DNA from: an uncultured Clostridia bacterium
GTDB taxonomy: Bacteria; Bacillota; Clostridia; Christensenellales; Borkfalkiaceae
Direction of reading: 5' to 3'
DNA length: 26,436 nucleotides
NCBI GenBank assembly: GCA_947090365.1
Contig: CAMUNT010000011.1
Span: forward strand, 1-26,436
Made by a program: the position numbers and the translations under genes. A model generated the notes under the pieces. The model was not told the origin of the DNA, did not search any database, and saw only the letters and a program-made list of their open reading frames with translations. Below are positions 13,733-21,764 of the stretch, piece by piece (positions within the stretch are counted from its first letter, which is position 1; the number at the start of each line of letters is the position of its first letter).

Positions 13733-14896
13733 CTATATAACGTGTATTACGTAGAATTTAAGATATTGCGTTTCTTCAGCGCACAGTAAGGCGGGGTGGT
13801 CGGGAGCTTGACCCTTAACCTCCGCGAACCGTACTGTTCTTCCACTTTCTTTTGCGCATTCTATAAGCATTTTTTCAAATAAAATTGAACTCATATAGTG
13901 CGAGCATGAACAGGTTATAAGGAAGCCACCGCTTCTTACGATTTTCATTGCGTTTAAGTTAATGTCTTTATAACCGCGGTATGCGTCTTTAATTTCATCA
14001 GCAGTTTTGCAGAAAGCGGGAGGGTCGAGTATAACGGTATCAAACAGTCTTTTATCTTTTTTGAAATTTCTCAATATTTCAAATACGTCACCGCAAAGAG
14101 CGGTGATATTTCTTATGCCGTTTAATTTTGCATTTTCTTCAACGTTTTTTAATGCTAACTGTGAAATATCGCAGGCTGTGACGCTTTTTGCGTTTAGTGA
14201 GGCGTTCAGCGAAAAACCGCCGCTGTTGCAAAAACAGTCCAGCACCTCGCCGGTACAGTATTTTCTTGCTGCAAGTCTGTTTTCCTTTTGATCAAGGAAA
14301 TAGCCTGTTTTTTGCCCGTTTTTAACGTCAACAAGCATCTTTATTCCGTTTTCTTCTATTTCGCAAAAATCGGGTACTTCACCGTATAATACTTGTTTGA
14401 TTTCTGCTAAACCTTCTTTTTTCCTGACAGCGACGTCGCTTCTTTCGTAAATTCCTTTCGGATTAAACAGCTTTATAAGACAGTTGCAAATCATTTCTTT
14501 GTGTAAATCAATGCCGAGCGACAGGCACTGTATTACTAAAACTTCTCCGTACTTGTCAATAATAAGAGCGGGAAGATTATCTGCTTCGGCAAAAACCATT
14601 CTGTAACAGTTGTTGTAGCCGAGTTTAATGCGGTAATCGTCGGCGTGCTTTATTCTGTCAAGATAAAGCTGTTCATCGTCCGTTTCGCTTCCGTGGATAA
14701 ATATTCTGATTAGTATTTTTGAAGCGTGATTAATATAACCTTTGCCTATAAATCTTCCGTCTAAGGAATACACTTCGGCAAGCGAACCGTTTTTATCTTT
14801 GCCTTCGATTTTTGCAACCTCGTTTGCATAGACCCAGCTATGCCCGCTTAATATGCGTTTTTCTTCGTTTTTCTTTAAAAATACTTTGTATGCCAT
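13733..14896 (-). CDS. RlmI-like class I SAM-dependent rRNA methyltransferase
   Basis: 387 residues. The N-terminal PUA domain (about 1-70, with SGHSWVYANEV and GKGYIN) binds RNA. A middle domain leads to the family motif GQKTGYFLDQKENR (194-207), the SAM-binding VLDCFCNSGGFSL (218-230), D243, the motif IV LDPPAF (290-295), and TCSCS (328-332) carrying the probable catalytic Cys. This matches the RlmI/YccW family, whose E. coli member makes m5C1962 in 23S rRNA. The exact position modified here is inferred from homology only. AAGGAC serves as ribosome site, and the gene has its own promoter divergent from the ABC exporter. Confidence 0.9.
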   Translation of the reverse strand: MAYKVFLKKNEEKRILSGHSWVYANEVAKIEGKDKNGSLAEVYSLDGRFIGKGYINHASKILIRIFIHGSETDDEQLYLDRIKHADDYRIKLGYNNCYRMVFAEADNLPALIIDKYGEVLVIQCLSLGIDLHKEMICNCLIKLFNPKGIYERSDVAVRKKEGLAEIKQVLYGEVPDFCEIEENGIKMLVDVKNGQKTGYFLDQKENRLAARKYCTGEVLDCFCNSGGFSLNASLNAKSVTACDISQLALKNVEENAKLNGIRNITALCGDVFEILRNFKKDKRLFDTVILDPPAFCKTADEIKDAYRGYKDINLNAMKIVRSGGFLITCSCSHYMSSILFEKMLIECAKESGRTVRFAEVKGQAPDHPALLCAEETQYLKFYVIHVI

Positions 14897-14915
14897 AAAA
14901 GAAGTCCTTTGAAAT

Positions 14916-14944
14916 ACTATACCAAATTATTATAATAATAGCAA
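14916..14944 (-). promoter_or_regulatory. Promoter of the rRNA methyltransferase
   Basis: Minus strand: TTGCTA (14939-14944), 17-bp spacer, TGG-extended TATAGT (14916-14921). Confidence 0.65.
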
Positions 14945-14952
14945 ATTAAAAA

Positions 14953-14981
14953 TTGATTTTTTGTTAATTAAATGTTAGAAT
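14953..14981 (+). promoter_or_regulatory. Promoter of the ABC exporter operon
   Basis: TTGATT (14953-14958), 17-bp spacer, TGT-extended TAGAAT (14976-14981). The ATG at 14991 is only nine bases beyond the -10, so the leader is 0-3 bases. Confidence 0.65.
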
Positions 14982-14990
14982 ATAAATTGT

Positions 14991-16718
14991 ATGCGAAAAT
15001 TGCTTCGATATTTAAAAAATTATAAATTGCAGAGTGTTTTGGCTCCGCTCTTCAAGCTTCTGGAAGCGGGATTTGAATTATTTGTACCTATCGTGGTTTC
15101 GGCAATTATTGATAAGGGTATAGGCGGTAAAGACTGGCACTATATCGTAAATATGTGTTTGATTCTGGTTGCACTAGGCATCGTCGGATTAATCAGCGCG
15201 GTGGCCGCACAGTTTTTTGCGGCTAAGGCTGCGGTCGGTTTTTCAAAAGAGTTAAGACACGATTTATTCGGCAAAATGCAGTCTCTTTCATATAACGACA
15301 TAGACAGAATAGGCACCTCTAAAATGATTACGCGGATGACGAGCGACGTCAATCAGATACAGTCGGGCGTAAATCTCGTTTTAAGGCTGTTTATGCGTTC
15401 GCCTTTTATCGTTTTCGGTGCAATGATTATGGCGTTCGTTCTTGATTTGGTATCGGGCGGGGTTTTCGTTGCTACTATTGCGATTCTGTTTGTAATCGTG
15501 TTTGCAATAATTTTATCAAGCATTCCGCTCTATAAAAAGGTGCAAGGCAAGCTTGACCGCGTTACGGCTTCAACGCGCGAAACGCTTACCGGAGTGCGTG
15601 TGTTGCGGGCTTTTTGCAAGGAAGACGAGGAAATATCCGAATATAACAGACGCAACGGCGAGCTTACGAAAGCTCAGATTATAGTAGGCAGAATTTCCGC
15701 ACTTATGAATCCGCTTACCTATGCGGTAATAAATTCAGCTATAATCGTGCTTTTATATGTAGGAGCTATAAATATCGATACAAATTCGGGATTGTCGCAG
15801 GGAGATGTGGTTGCGCTTTACAACTATATGGGGCAGATACTCGTCGAACTCATTAAGCTTGCCAATTTGATTATTACAGTTACCAAATCGTTTGCCTGTG
15901 CTGGGCGCGTAAACGAAATTCTTGAAATGCCTGTTTCCGTAATTGAAAAAAGTGCGCTTGACGGTTCGGAAAAAAACTGCTGTTTCATTGAATTTAAGAA
16001 TGTATGTGTGAATTACGGAGATGCGGAAATCGATGCGCTCAGCAATATTTCTTTTGCTGTTGAAAGGGGACAGACAGTCGGAATAATAGGCGGTACGGGA
16101 GCAGGTAAGACTACCCTTATAAATATGATACCGCATTTTTACGATGCGAAGAGCGGGGCCGTCTTGATTGACGGCAAAAACGCGTCTTCGTTCGGTGATG
16201 AAAAACTGCGTTCAAAATGCGGTGTCGTGCCTCAGCGTGCAGTGCTGTTCAAGGGCACTATACGTGAAAATATGCTTTGGGGCAATGAAAACGCGACGGA
16301 TGAAGAAATTAAATCTGCAATAAGAACCGCACAGGCCGAAGATATTATTAAATCGAAAGCCGACGGTCTTGACGGGATTGTCGAACAAGGCGGAAAGAAT
16401 TTTTCCGGCGGACAGCGTCAAAGACTCACAATTGCTCGTGCGCTTGTGAAAAAACCCGAAATTCTTATTCTCGACGACAGCGCTTCCGCGCTTGATTACG
16501 CGACAGACGCACAGCTTAGAAAATCGCTGAAAGAGCTCGATTATAATCCGACTGTTTTTATAGTTTCTCAAAGGACTTCGTCAATAATGCATGCGGATAA
16601 GATTATCGTGCTTGACAGCGGAAAAATGGCGGGCATAGGTACACACGAGGAATTGCTTAAAAGTTGTGAAATTTATAACGAAATTCACTTTTCTCAATAT
16701 GAAAGGGAAGGTGCGTAA
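14991..16718 (+). CDS. Heterodimeric ABC exporter, half with the degenerate ATP site
   Basis: 575 residues. The N-terminal exporter membrane domain (six helices, ~15-300) is fused to an ATPase domain with Walker A GGTGAGKT (367-374), Q-loop Q415 and signature FSGGQ (471-475). Walker B is ILILDD, with D496 where the catalytic Glu is expected, and the H-loop His is replaced by Q527 (VSQRTS). Paired with the next gene this is the classic asymmetric layout of BmrCD and TM287/288: this half supplies the good signature but the inactive Walker B. The likely role is multidrug or lipid-like substrate export from the membrane. No ribosome site is visible and the start lies next to the promoter. Spacing to the partner is 3 bases. 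Confidence 0.93.
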   Translation: MRKLLRYLKNYKLQSVLAPLFKLLEAGFELFVPIVVSAIIDKGIGGKDWHYIVNMCLILVALGIVGLISAVAAQFFAAKAAVGFSKELRHDLFGKMQSLSYNDIDRIGTSKMITRMTSDVNQIQSGVNLVLRLFMRSPFIVFGAMIMAFVLDLVSGGVFVATIAILFVIVFAIILSSIPLYKKVQGKLDRVTASTRETLTGVRVLRAFCKEDEEISEYNRRNGELTKAQIIVGRISALMNPLTYAVINSAIIVLLYVGAINIDTNSGLSQGDVVALYNYMGQILVELIKLANLIITVTKSFACAGRVNEILEMPVSVIEKSALDGSEKNCCFIEFKNVCVNYGDAEIDALSNISFAVERGQTVGIIGGTGAGKTTLINMIPHFYDAKSGAVLIDGKNASSFGDEKLRSKCGVVPQRAVLFKGTIRENMLWGNENATDEEIKSAIRTAQAEDIIKSKADGLDGIVEQGGKNFSGGQRQRLTIARALVKKPEILILDDSASALDYATDAQLRKSLKELDYNPTVFIVSQRTSSIMHADKIIVLDSGKMAGIGTHEELLKSCEIYNEIHFSQYEREGA

Positions 16719-16721
16719 GTT

Positions 16722-18479
16722 ATGAAGAGTAATAAAAGCGTTTTAAAACGCATTATGAAGCAGTTAAAACGGTATAAACTTTGGCTTGTATTGACTTTGT
16801 TTTTTGCTGTTCTGACGGTAGCAGGCACGCTTGTCGTTCCGATATTATTCGGACAGATAATCAATCTTTTGGATTTGACAAAGGTTGATATTATCGATTT
16901 TCAGCAAATATTTTTATTATTTATAATTATCGGTGTAACAGTGGGCGTTACTTGTCTTACTCAATGGCTGATGAATATTATTAATAATCATATAACCTAC
17001 AACGTTGTGAAAGACGTGCGGGAGGAAGCGTTTGCAAATTTACAGCGCTTGCCGCTAAAGTATATCGATTCTCATTCGTACGGAGATATAATAAGCAGAA
17101 ATATTGCCGACGTCGACGCATTTGCGGACGGACTTTTAATGGGCTTTACACAGCTTTTTACAGGTGTACTTACGATAATCGGCACTATGGTTATAATGCT
17201 TGTGCTTAACTGGATTGTTGCGCTTATAATTTTAGTTTTAACTCCGCTTTCGTTGTTCGTTGCAAAATTTATTGCGTCGAGAACTTATCATTTATTTAAA
17301 AACACGTCGGAAATCCGCGGTGAGCAAACCGCTTTTATTGACGAAATGATTGGTAATTTAAAGGTTGTAAAGGCATTCAACCACGAGAGGGAAAACGTTG
17401 AAAAGTTTGACGAAATTAACGACCGTCTTACAAAAGCTTCGCTTAAATCGATTTTTTATTCCTCGCTTACAAATCCCTGTACGAGGTTTGTAAACGCCGT
17501 TGTGTACGCATCGGTTGCTCTTTCCGGCGGGTTGATACTTGTATTTAACGTTTCACTTCCGCTTTTATTTAACGTAGGGGTTTTGGTAATTCTGCTGTCT
17601 TATGCAAATCAATATACCAAACCGTTTAATGAAATTTCGGGTGTTGTAACCGAGTTGCAGAACGCCTTTGCCTGTGCGGGAAGAATTTATGAATTGATTG
17701 ACGAAAAGCCTCAGATTCCCGATGCCGAAGACGCCGTCGTTATGCGTGATGCCTGCGGTAACGTGGAATTCGATAAAGTATATTTTTCGTATTCAGCGGA
17801 TAAAAAGTTAATTGAAAACTTCAATCTCAAAGTTAAAACCGGTCAGCGCATTGCCATAGTAGGGCCGACGGGGTGCGGAAAAACTACGCTTATTAACCTT
17901 TTAATGAGGTTTTACGATACCGACGAAGGCACTATTAAGGTTGACGGCAACGATGTTAAGAACGTTACACGCAGGTCGCTTCGTACGAATTACGGTATGG
18001 TTTTGCAGGATACCTGGCTTAAAAGCGGTACAATCAGGGAAAATATTACGATAGGTAAACCCGACGCAACCGAAGAGGAAATAGTTAAGGCGGCGAAGTC
18101 TGCGCACGCGCACAATTTTATAATGCAGCTGACGGACGGCTACGATACGCAGATTTCGGAGGACGGAGCGCTTTCGCAGGGACAGAAACAGCTTTTATGC
18201 ATTGCAAGAATTATGCTTTGTTTACCGCCTATGCTGATATTGGACGAAGCTACGTCGTCCATAGATACGCGTACGGAAATGAAAATACAGCAGGCGTTTG
18301 CTTCGCTTATGAACGGCAGAACCAGCTTTATAGTAGCGCACAGACTTTCAACGATAAAAAGCGCCGACCTCATTCTCGTTATGGATAACGGAAAAATCAT
18401 AGAGCAGGGCACGCATAAGCAGTTATTGGAAATGAAAGGCTTCTACTCTAAATTATACAACAGCCAGTTTGCGGTGTAG
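16722..18479 (+). CDS. Heterodimeric ABC exporter, catalytic half
   Basis: 585 residues, six-helix membrane domain plus ATPase. Walker A GPTGCGKT (381-388), Q-loop Q429, Walker B LILDE with the catalytic E509, and H-loop H540 are intact. The signature is LSQGQ (484-488) rather than LSGGQ, the complement of the partner's defects. The functional ATP site thus combines this protein's Walker motifs with the partner's FSGGQ. The transmembrane part contains the coupling-helix-like QRLPLKYIDSHSYGDIISR. The gene is tightly packed with its partner and, 2 bases downstream, a small membrane protein. Confidence 0.94.
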   Translation: MKSNKSVLKRIMKQLKRYKLWLVLTLFFAVLTVAGTLVVPILFGQIINLLDLTKVDIIDFQQIFLLFIIIGVTVGVTCLTQWLMNIINNHITYNVVKDVREEAFANLQRLPLKYIDSHSYGDIISRNIADVDAFADGLLMGFTQLFTGVLTIIGTMVIMLVLNWIVALIILVLTPLSLFVAKFIASRTYHLFKNTSEIRGEQTAFIDEMIGNLKVVKAFNHERENVEKFDEINDRLTKASLKSIFYSSLTNPCTRFVNAVVYASVALSGGLILVFNVSLPLLFNVGVLVILLSYANQYTKPFNEISGVVTELQNAFACAGRIYELIDEKPQIPDAEDAVVMRDACGNVEFDKVYFSYSADKKLIENFNLKVKTGQRIAIVGPTGCGKTTLINLLMRFYDTDEGTIKVDGNDVKNVTRRSLRTNYGMVLQDTWLKSGTIRENITIGKPDATEEEIVKAAKSAHAHNFIMQLTDGYDTQISEDGALSQGQKQLLCIARIMLCLPPMLILDEATSSIDTRTEMKIQQAFASLMNGRTSFIVAHRLSTIKSADLILVMDNGKIIEQGTHKQLLEMKGFYSKLYNSQFAV

Positions 18480-18481
18480 AA

Positions 18482-19012
18482 ATGGAATCAGGTACAGAAT
18501 TCAAAGAGCGTTCGGAATGGCGTTACTTAGAAACGTTTGCCGGCTTATTCTGGATGTTGGCACTTCCTGCTGCCGTCGCGATAATTATAATTAAAATTGT
18601 TAATTCACAACTTAGCGAGGGCGAAATCGTATGCTTGATTTTTGCTTTGATTGCAATAGCGTTGCTTGAATTTGCGGCAGTAAAAATCTTTTCAGAGGGA
18701 CTTTACGGATTTTACCGTCACAAAAAGACGGCTATCATAATTTATGATGACTGCGTTGAAATATTTTTCAGCAGAAAGAAATTTAAAACTGATTCGCGTA
18801 TTGTCAACTATAATAATATTCGCAATTTTTATGCTCTTTCAAAACGGGGAGAGAGGGCTAACGGTTGCGGTACGATATTTTTTGATATTGCTGATGAAAA
18901 CAGATATTTCAGCGCTACTATTTACGATGCAATAACTGCGGCTGGGCTGATTTTGGTAAGACTTGATTTTGACCAAATAGATCACGGAAACAATGAAGTT
19001 AAAAAAATATAA
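18482..19012 (+). CDS. Membrane protein of unknown function with PH-like C-terminus
   Basis: 176 residues. Two membrane helices (about 18-40 and 48-69) follow a short cytosolic start. The remaining ~100 residues form a strand-rich domain (TAIIIYDDCVEIFFSRKKF, then RIVNYNNIRNFYALSKRG, then TIFFDI) resembling bacterial PH-type domains of small membrane proteins. The family is not firmly recognised. The gene starts 2 bases after the exporter and precedes the ABC-F gene by 17, so it shares the transcript. It could be an accessory or sensor of the exporter; that is conjecture from position. Confidence 0.72.
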   Translation: MESGTEFKERSEWRYLETFAGLFWMLALPAAVAIIIIKIVNSQLSEGEIVCLIFALIAIALLEFAAVKIFSEGLYGFYRHKKTAIIIYDDCVEIFFSRKKFKTDSRIVNYNNIRNFYALSKRGERANGCGTIFFDIADENRYFSATIYDAITAAGLILVRLDFDQIDHGNNEVKKI

Positions 19013-19029
19013 ATTATTTTGGAGATATT

Positions 19030-20607
19030 ATGTTACAGGTAAATAACGTATCGCTTCAATACGGCGGTAAAAAACTTTTTGAAGAGGTTAATTTAAAATT
19101 TACAAAGGGCAACTGTTACGGCATTATAGGCGCTAACGGCGCGGGCAAATCTACGTTTTTAAAGGTTTTGAGCGGTGAGGTTGAGCCGAATAAGGGCGAT
19201 GTCACGATGGATAAAACAGAAAGAATGTCCGTTTTGCAACAAAACCAGAATGCTTTCGACCACGTAACCGTTTTAAGAGCGGTTATGTTAGGGCATAAGC
19301 GCCTTGTAGATATAATGGACGAGAAGGACGCGCTGTACGCAAAAACTGATTTTACGGAAGAGGACGGAATTCGTGCAAGCGAGCTTGAAAGCGAATTTGC
19401 CGAGCTTGGAGGCTGGGATGCGGAGTATGAGGCACAGACTCTTTTAAATGCTCTTGACGTTACGGAGGAATACTATAATTTGCCGATGTCGGAGGTTGAT
19501 GCCAAGCGTAAGGTAAAAATTTTGCTTGCGCAGGCGCTTTTCGGCAATCCTGATATTCTTTTACTGGACGAGCCTACCAATAACCTCGATATTAAAACTG
19601 TGCGCTGGCTTGAAAATTATCTTCTTGATTTTGAAAATACTATAATTATTGTATCCCATAACAGACACTTTCTGAATAAGGTTTGCACGCATATTTGCGA
19701 CGTGGATTACGGCAAAATCAATATGATGTTGGGGAATTATGATTTTTGGTATGAAACCAGCCAGCTTCTTGCCCGTCAGCAGAAGGATCAAAATAAAAAG
19801 AACGAACAGCGTGCAAAAGAATTGCAGGAGTTTATTGCCCGTTTTGCGGCTAACGCTTCCAAATCCCGTCAGGCAACGTCTAGAAAAAAAGAGTTGGAAA
19901 AGCTGACGATATCCGATTTTAAGCCGTCGCTCAGAAAATATCCCTTCATCGATTTTAAATATGAAAAGGAAATAGGCAACGATATTCTTTCGGTTGAGGG
20001 GCTGACAAAAAATGGGTATTTTGAAAACGTATCTTTTACGGTTCAGAAAGATGAAAAAATCGGTATAGTGAGTGACAAAAGTACTACCGTATCTATGCTA
20101 TACGATATATTAACGGGAAAAGTTCAGCCCGACGCCGGTACCGTGAAGTGGGGTAAAACGATTTCAACATCGTATTTTCCCGAAAACAACAACGAATATT
20201 TCCTAAATTGCGACTATTCGCTTGTTGATTGGCTGAGTCAGTTTTCAAAGGACCACTACGAAGAATATCTCCGCGGTTGGCTTGGCAGAATGCTGTTTTC
20301 CGGTGAAGAAGCTTTAAAACAGGCGAAGGTTCTCAGCGGAGGAGAGAAGGTGCGCTGTATGCTTGCTAAAATGATGCTCGAAGGAAGTAATTTCCTTATT
20401 TTCGATGAGCCGACAAACCATCTCGACCTTGAATCGATTACTGCGCTGAATAACGGTATGAAGAATTTCAGAGGCTGTATGCTGTTTACGTCCCACGACC
20501 AGGAGCTTATGAATACCGTTGCAAACAGAATTATAGAGATAAACGGCATAAAAACGTTCGATAAAAAAGTTACTTATGACGAGTATATTGACGCCGTAAC
20601 TCAATAA
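19030..20607 (+). CDS. ABC-F ATPase, YkpA/YbiT type
   Basis: 525 residues with two ATPase domains and no membrane part. Domain 1: Walker A GANGAGKS (34-41), Walker B LLLDEPTNNLD (177-187) and a divergent signature (MSEVDAKRKV, 153-162). The linker carries ARFAANASKSRQATSRKKEL (270-289), diagnostic of this ABC-F branch. Domain 2: signature LSGGEK (435-440) and Walker B LIFDEPTNHLD (456-466), but the Walker A region reads IVSDKSTTVSML (346-357) without the P-loop Gly and Lys. From memory, Firmicutes YkpA is also abnormal here, so this may be a family trait. ABC-F proteins act at the ribosome; the exact role of this branch is unclear. GGAG (19021-19024) precedes the ATG. Confidence 0.92.
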   Translation: MLQVNNVSLQYGGKKLFEEVNLKFTKGNCYGIIGANGAGKSTFLKVLSGEVEPNKGDVTMDKTERMSVLQQNQNAFDHVTVLRAVMLGHKRLVDIMDEKDALYAKTDFTEEDGIRASELESEFAELGGWDAEYEAQTLLNALDVTEEYYNLPMSEVDAKRKVKILLAQALFGNPDILLLDEPTNNLDIKTVRWLENYLLDFENTIIIVSHNRHFLNKVCTHICDVDYGKINMMLGNYDFWYETSQLLARQQKDQNKKNEQRAKELQEFIARFAANASKSRQATSRKKELEKLTISDFKPSLRKYPFIDFKYEKEIGNDILSVEGLTKNGYFENVSFTVQKDEKIGIVSDKSTTVSMLYDILTGKVQPDAGTVKWGKTISTSYFPENNNEYFLNCDYSLVDWLSQFSKDHYEEYLRGWLGRMLFSGEEALKQAKVLSGGEKVRCMLAKMMLEGSNFLIFDEPTNHLDLESITALNNGMKNFRGCMLFTSHDQELMNTVANRIIEINGIKTFDKKVTYDEYIDAVTQ

Positions 20608-20610
20608 TTA

Positions 20611-20683
20611 CTATTTTTGTACAAAAATATACAAAATTCGTCAAATATTTTGTAAAAAATTCTGTATTTTTTTACAAAAATAG
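20611..20683. repeat. Cluster of TACAAAA inverted repeats upstream of spo0A
   Basis: A perfect 18-bp palindrome TATTTTTGTACAAAAATA (20612-20629) is followed by TACAAAAT (20630-20637), ATTTTGTA (20647-20654) and TACAAAAATAG (20673-20683). The last is the exact reverse complement of CTATTTTTGTA (20611-20621). That makes five copies of one half-site within 73 bp, two of them exactly 10 bp apart. The cluster ends one base before the spo0A -35 box. It looks like an operator array. It is too AT-rich and lacks a U tract to be an ordinary terminator for the ABC-F gene. Confidence 0.65.
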
Positions 20684-20684
20684 C

Positions 20685-20713
20685 TTTACATCTTCAAAAT
20701 ATTGCTGTATAAT
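20685..20713 (+). promoter_or_regulatory. Sigma-A promoter of spo0A
   Basis: TTTACA (20685-20690), 17-bp spacer, perfect TATAAT (20708-20713). The start near 20720 leaves a short leader with AAGGAG (20743-20748). Confidence 0.8.
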
Positions 20714-20756
20714 CTAATTGTTGTTTAATTAAAGAAAGAAACAAGGAGAAATTTTA

Positions 20757-21527
20757 ATGAAGACAGCAAATATTGCAATTTTTGAGAGAAATGAGGAATT
20801 CTTAAACACTTTGCGTGATTACTTTGAAAAGGCGAACGGTTTCAGCGTATGCGCAACCGCAGTAACGGGTGATAATGCCCTTGAAGTTTTGCAGTCGGTA
20901 AATCCCGATGTGGCGATTATCGATACTGCGTTAAGAGGTATCGACGGTATCAAGCTTCTTGATCACATTAAAAATCGGCATCCTGATTGCGTATCGTTTA
21001 TGATGTCAGAGTTTGACAACGACAGAATTGTTAATTCTGCAATAAATCACGGCGCTATCTATTATTTTATAAAGCCTGTAACTCCACAGGTAATAGGTGA
21101 AAGAGTATCGGACGTTCTGAATGAAAGAAATACTGATTATAAAATTTCAACCGAACTGAGGGACAAGCGTAAAACGGCTTCTATTGACGAGAAAATCAGC
21201 AATATATTTACCACGATAGGTATACCTCCGCATATTAAAGGTTTTGTATACATGCGCGAGGGAATTAAGATGGCGGTTGAAAATCCTCCTATTATAAATA
21301 AGGTCACGAAAGAGCTTTATCCAAAAATCGCGGTGAAGTATTCGACAACTTCAAGCAAAGTTGAACGAGCTATAAGACACGCAATCGAGGTAGCGTGGAA
21401 CAGAGGCAGGACGGATGCAATCAGCTCGATATTCGGTGCGCGCGTCTACATAGGAAACGAAAGACCGACAAACAGTGAATTTATTGCATTGGTTGCGGAT
21501 AAATTAATGCTTGAAAACTTAATATAA
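20757..21527 (+). CDS. spo0A: Spo0A, master regulator of sporulation, atypical receiver
   Basis: 256 residues, close to the usual length. The C-terminal effector domain (about 145-256) is typical: helix-turn-helix with STTSSKVERAIRHAIEVAWN and the conserved FGARVYIGNERPTNSEFIA. The receiver (1-120) keeps phospho-acceptor D56 (DVAIIDTALRGIDG), a hydroxyl residue at the T84 position (S84) and K106 (FIKP). The acidic metal pair, Asp10-Asp11 in B. subtilis Spo0A, is Glu10-Arg11 here, and the usual MP after D56+2 is LR. Phosphorylation may thus be altered. It is monocistronic with a good ribosome site (AAGGAG, 8 bases) and its own terminator. The common neighbour spoIVB is not present upstream. 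Confidence 0.93.
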   Translation: MKTANIAIFERNEEFLNTLRDYFEKANGFSVCATAVTGDNALEVLQSVNPDVAIIDTALRGIDGIKLLDHIKNRHPDCVSFMMSEFDNDRIVNSAINHGAIYYFIKPVTPQVIGERVSDVLNERNTDYKISTELRDKRKTASIDEKISNIFTTIGIPPHIKGFVYMREGIKMAVENPPIINKVTKELYPKIAVKYSTTSSKVERAIRHAIEVAWNRGRTDAISSIFGARVYIGNERPTNSEFIALVADKLMLENLI

Positions 21528-21534
21528 GCTAAGT

Positions 21535-21567
21535 ATCCGATAAAATTTTAGTTTTATCGGATCTTTT
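21535..21567 (+). terminator. Terminator of spo0A
   Basis: ATCCGATAAAA (21535-21545) pairs perfectly with TTTTATCGGAT (21552-21562), followed by CTTTT. Confidence 0.88.
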
Positions 21568-21582
21568 ATTGCACAAAATAAC

Positions 21583-21611
21583 TTGATTTTTAAGCGTTGA
21601 TATAATATAAT
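21583..21611 (+). promoter_or_regulatory. Promoter of tRNA-Leu(CAA)
   Basis: TTGATT (21583-21588), 17-bp spacer, TATAAT (21606-21611). The predicted start is about seven bases before the tRNA. Confidence 0.8.
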
Positions 21612-21624
21612 AAGTTAGTAACTT

Positions 21625-21711
21625 GCCGCTGTGGTGGAATTGGCAGACGCGCTGGACTCAAAATCCAGTGGTAGCGATACCGTGTCGGTTCGACCCCGAC
21701 CAGCGGCACCA
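21625..21711 (+). tRNA. tRNA-Leu(CAA)
   Basis: Acceptor GCCGCTG pairs with CAGCGGC (21701-21707), then discriminator A and encoded CCA. The anticodon stem CTGGA/TCCAG encloses CTCAAAA with anticodon CAA (21659-21661), reading UUG. The D arm GGAATTGGCAGACGC and the long variable arm are typical of tRNA-Leu. Confidence 0.96.
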
Positions 21712-21712
21712 T

Positions 21713-21745
21713 AAAACCTGAGTCTTACGGCTTAGGTTTTCTTTT
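21713..21745 (+). terminator. Terminator of tRNA-Leu(CAA)
   Basis: AAAACCTGAG (21713-21722) pairs with CTTAGGTTTT (21731-21740) with one G-U pair, followed by CTTTT. It ends 20 bases before the exonuclease start; partial read-through into that gene is possible because I see no separate promoter for it. Confidence 0.75.
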
Positions 21746-21764
21746 ATTTACGGGAGAAGAGGCG

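Noticed and set aside
20611..20683. Terminator for the ABC-F gene
   Set aside because: The stem could form but is almost all A-T, with no U tract after the closing arm; an operator array fits better. The ABC-F 3' end therefore has no clear terminator.
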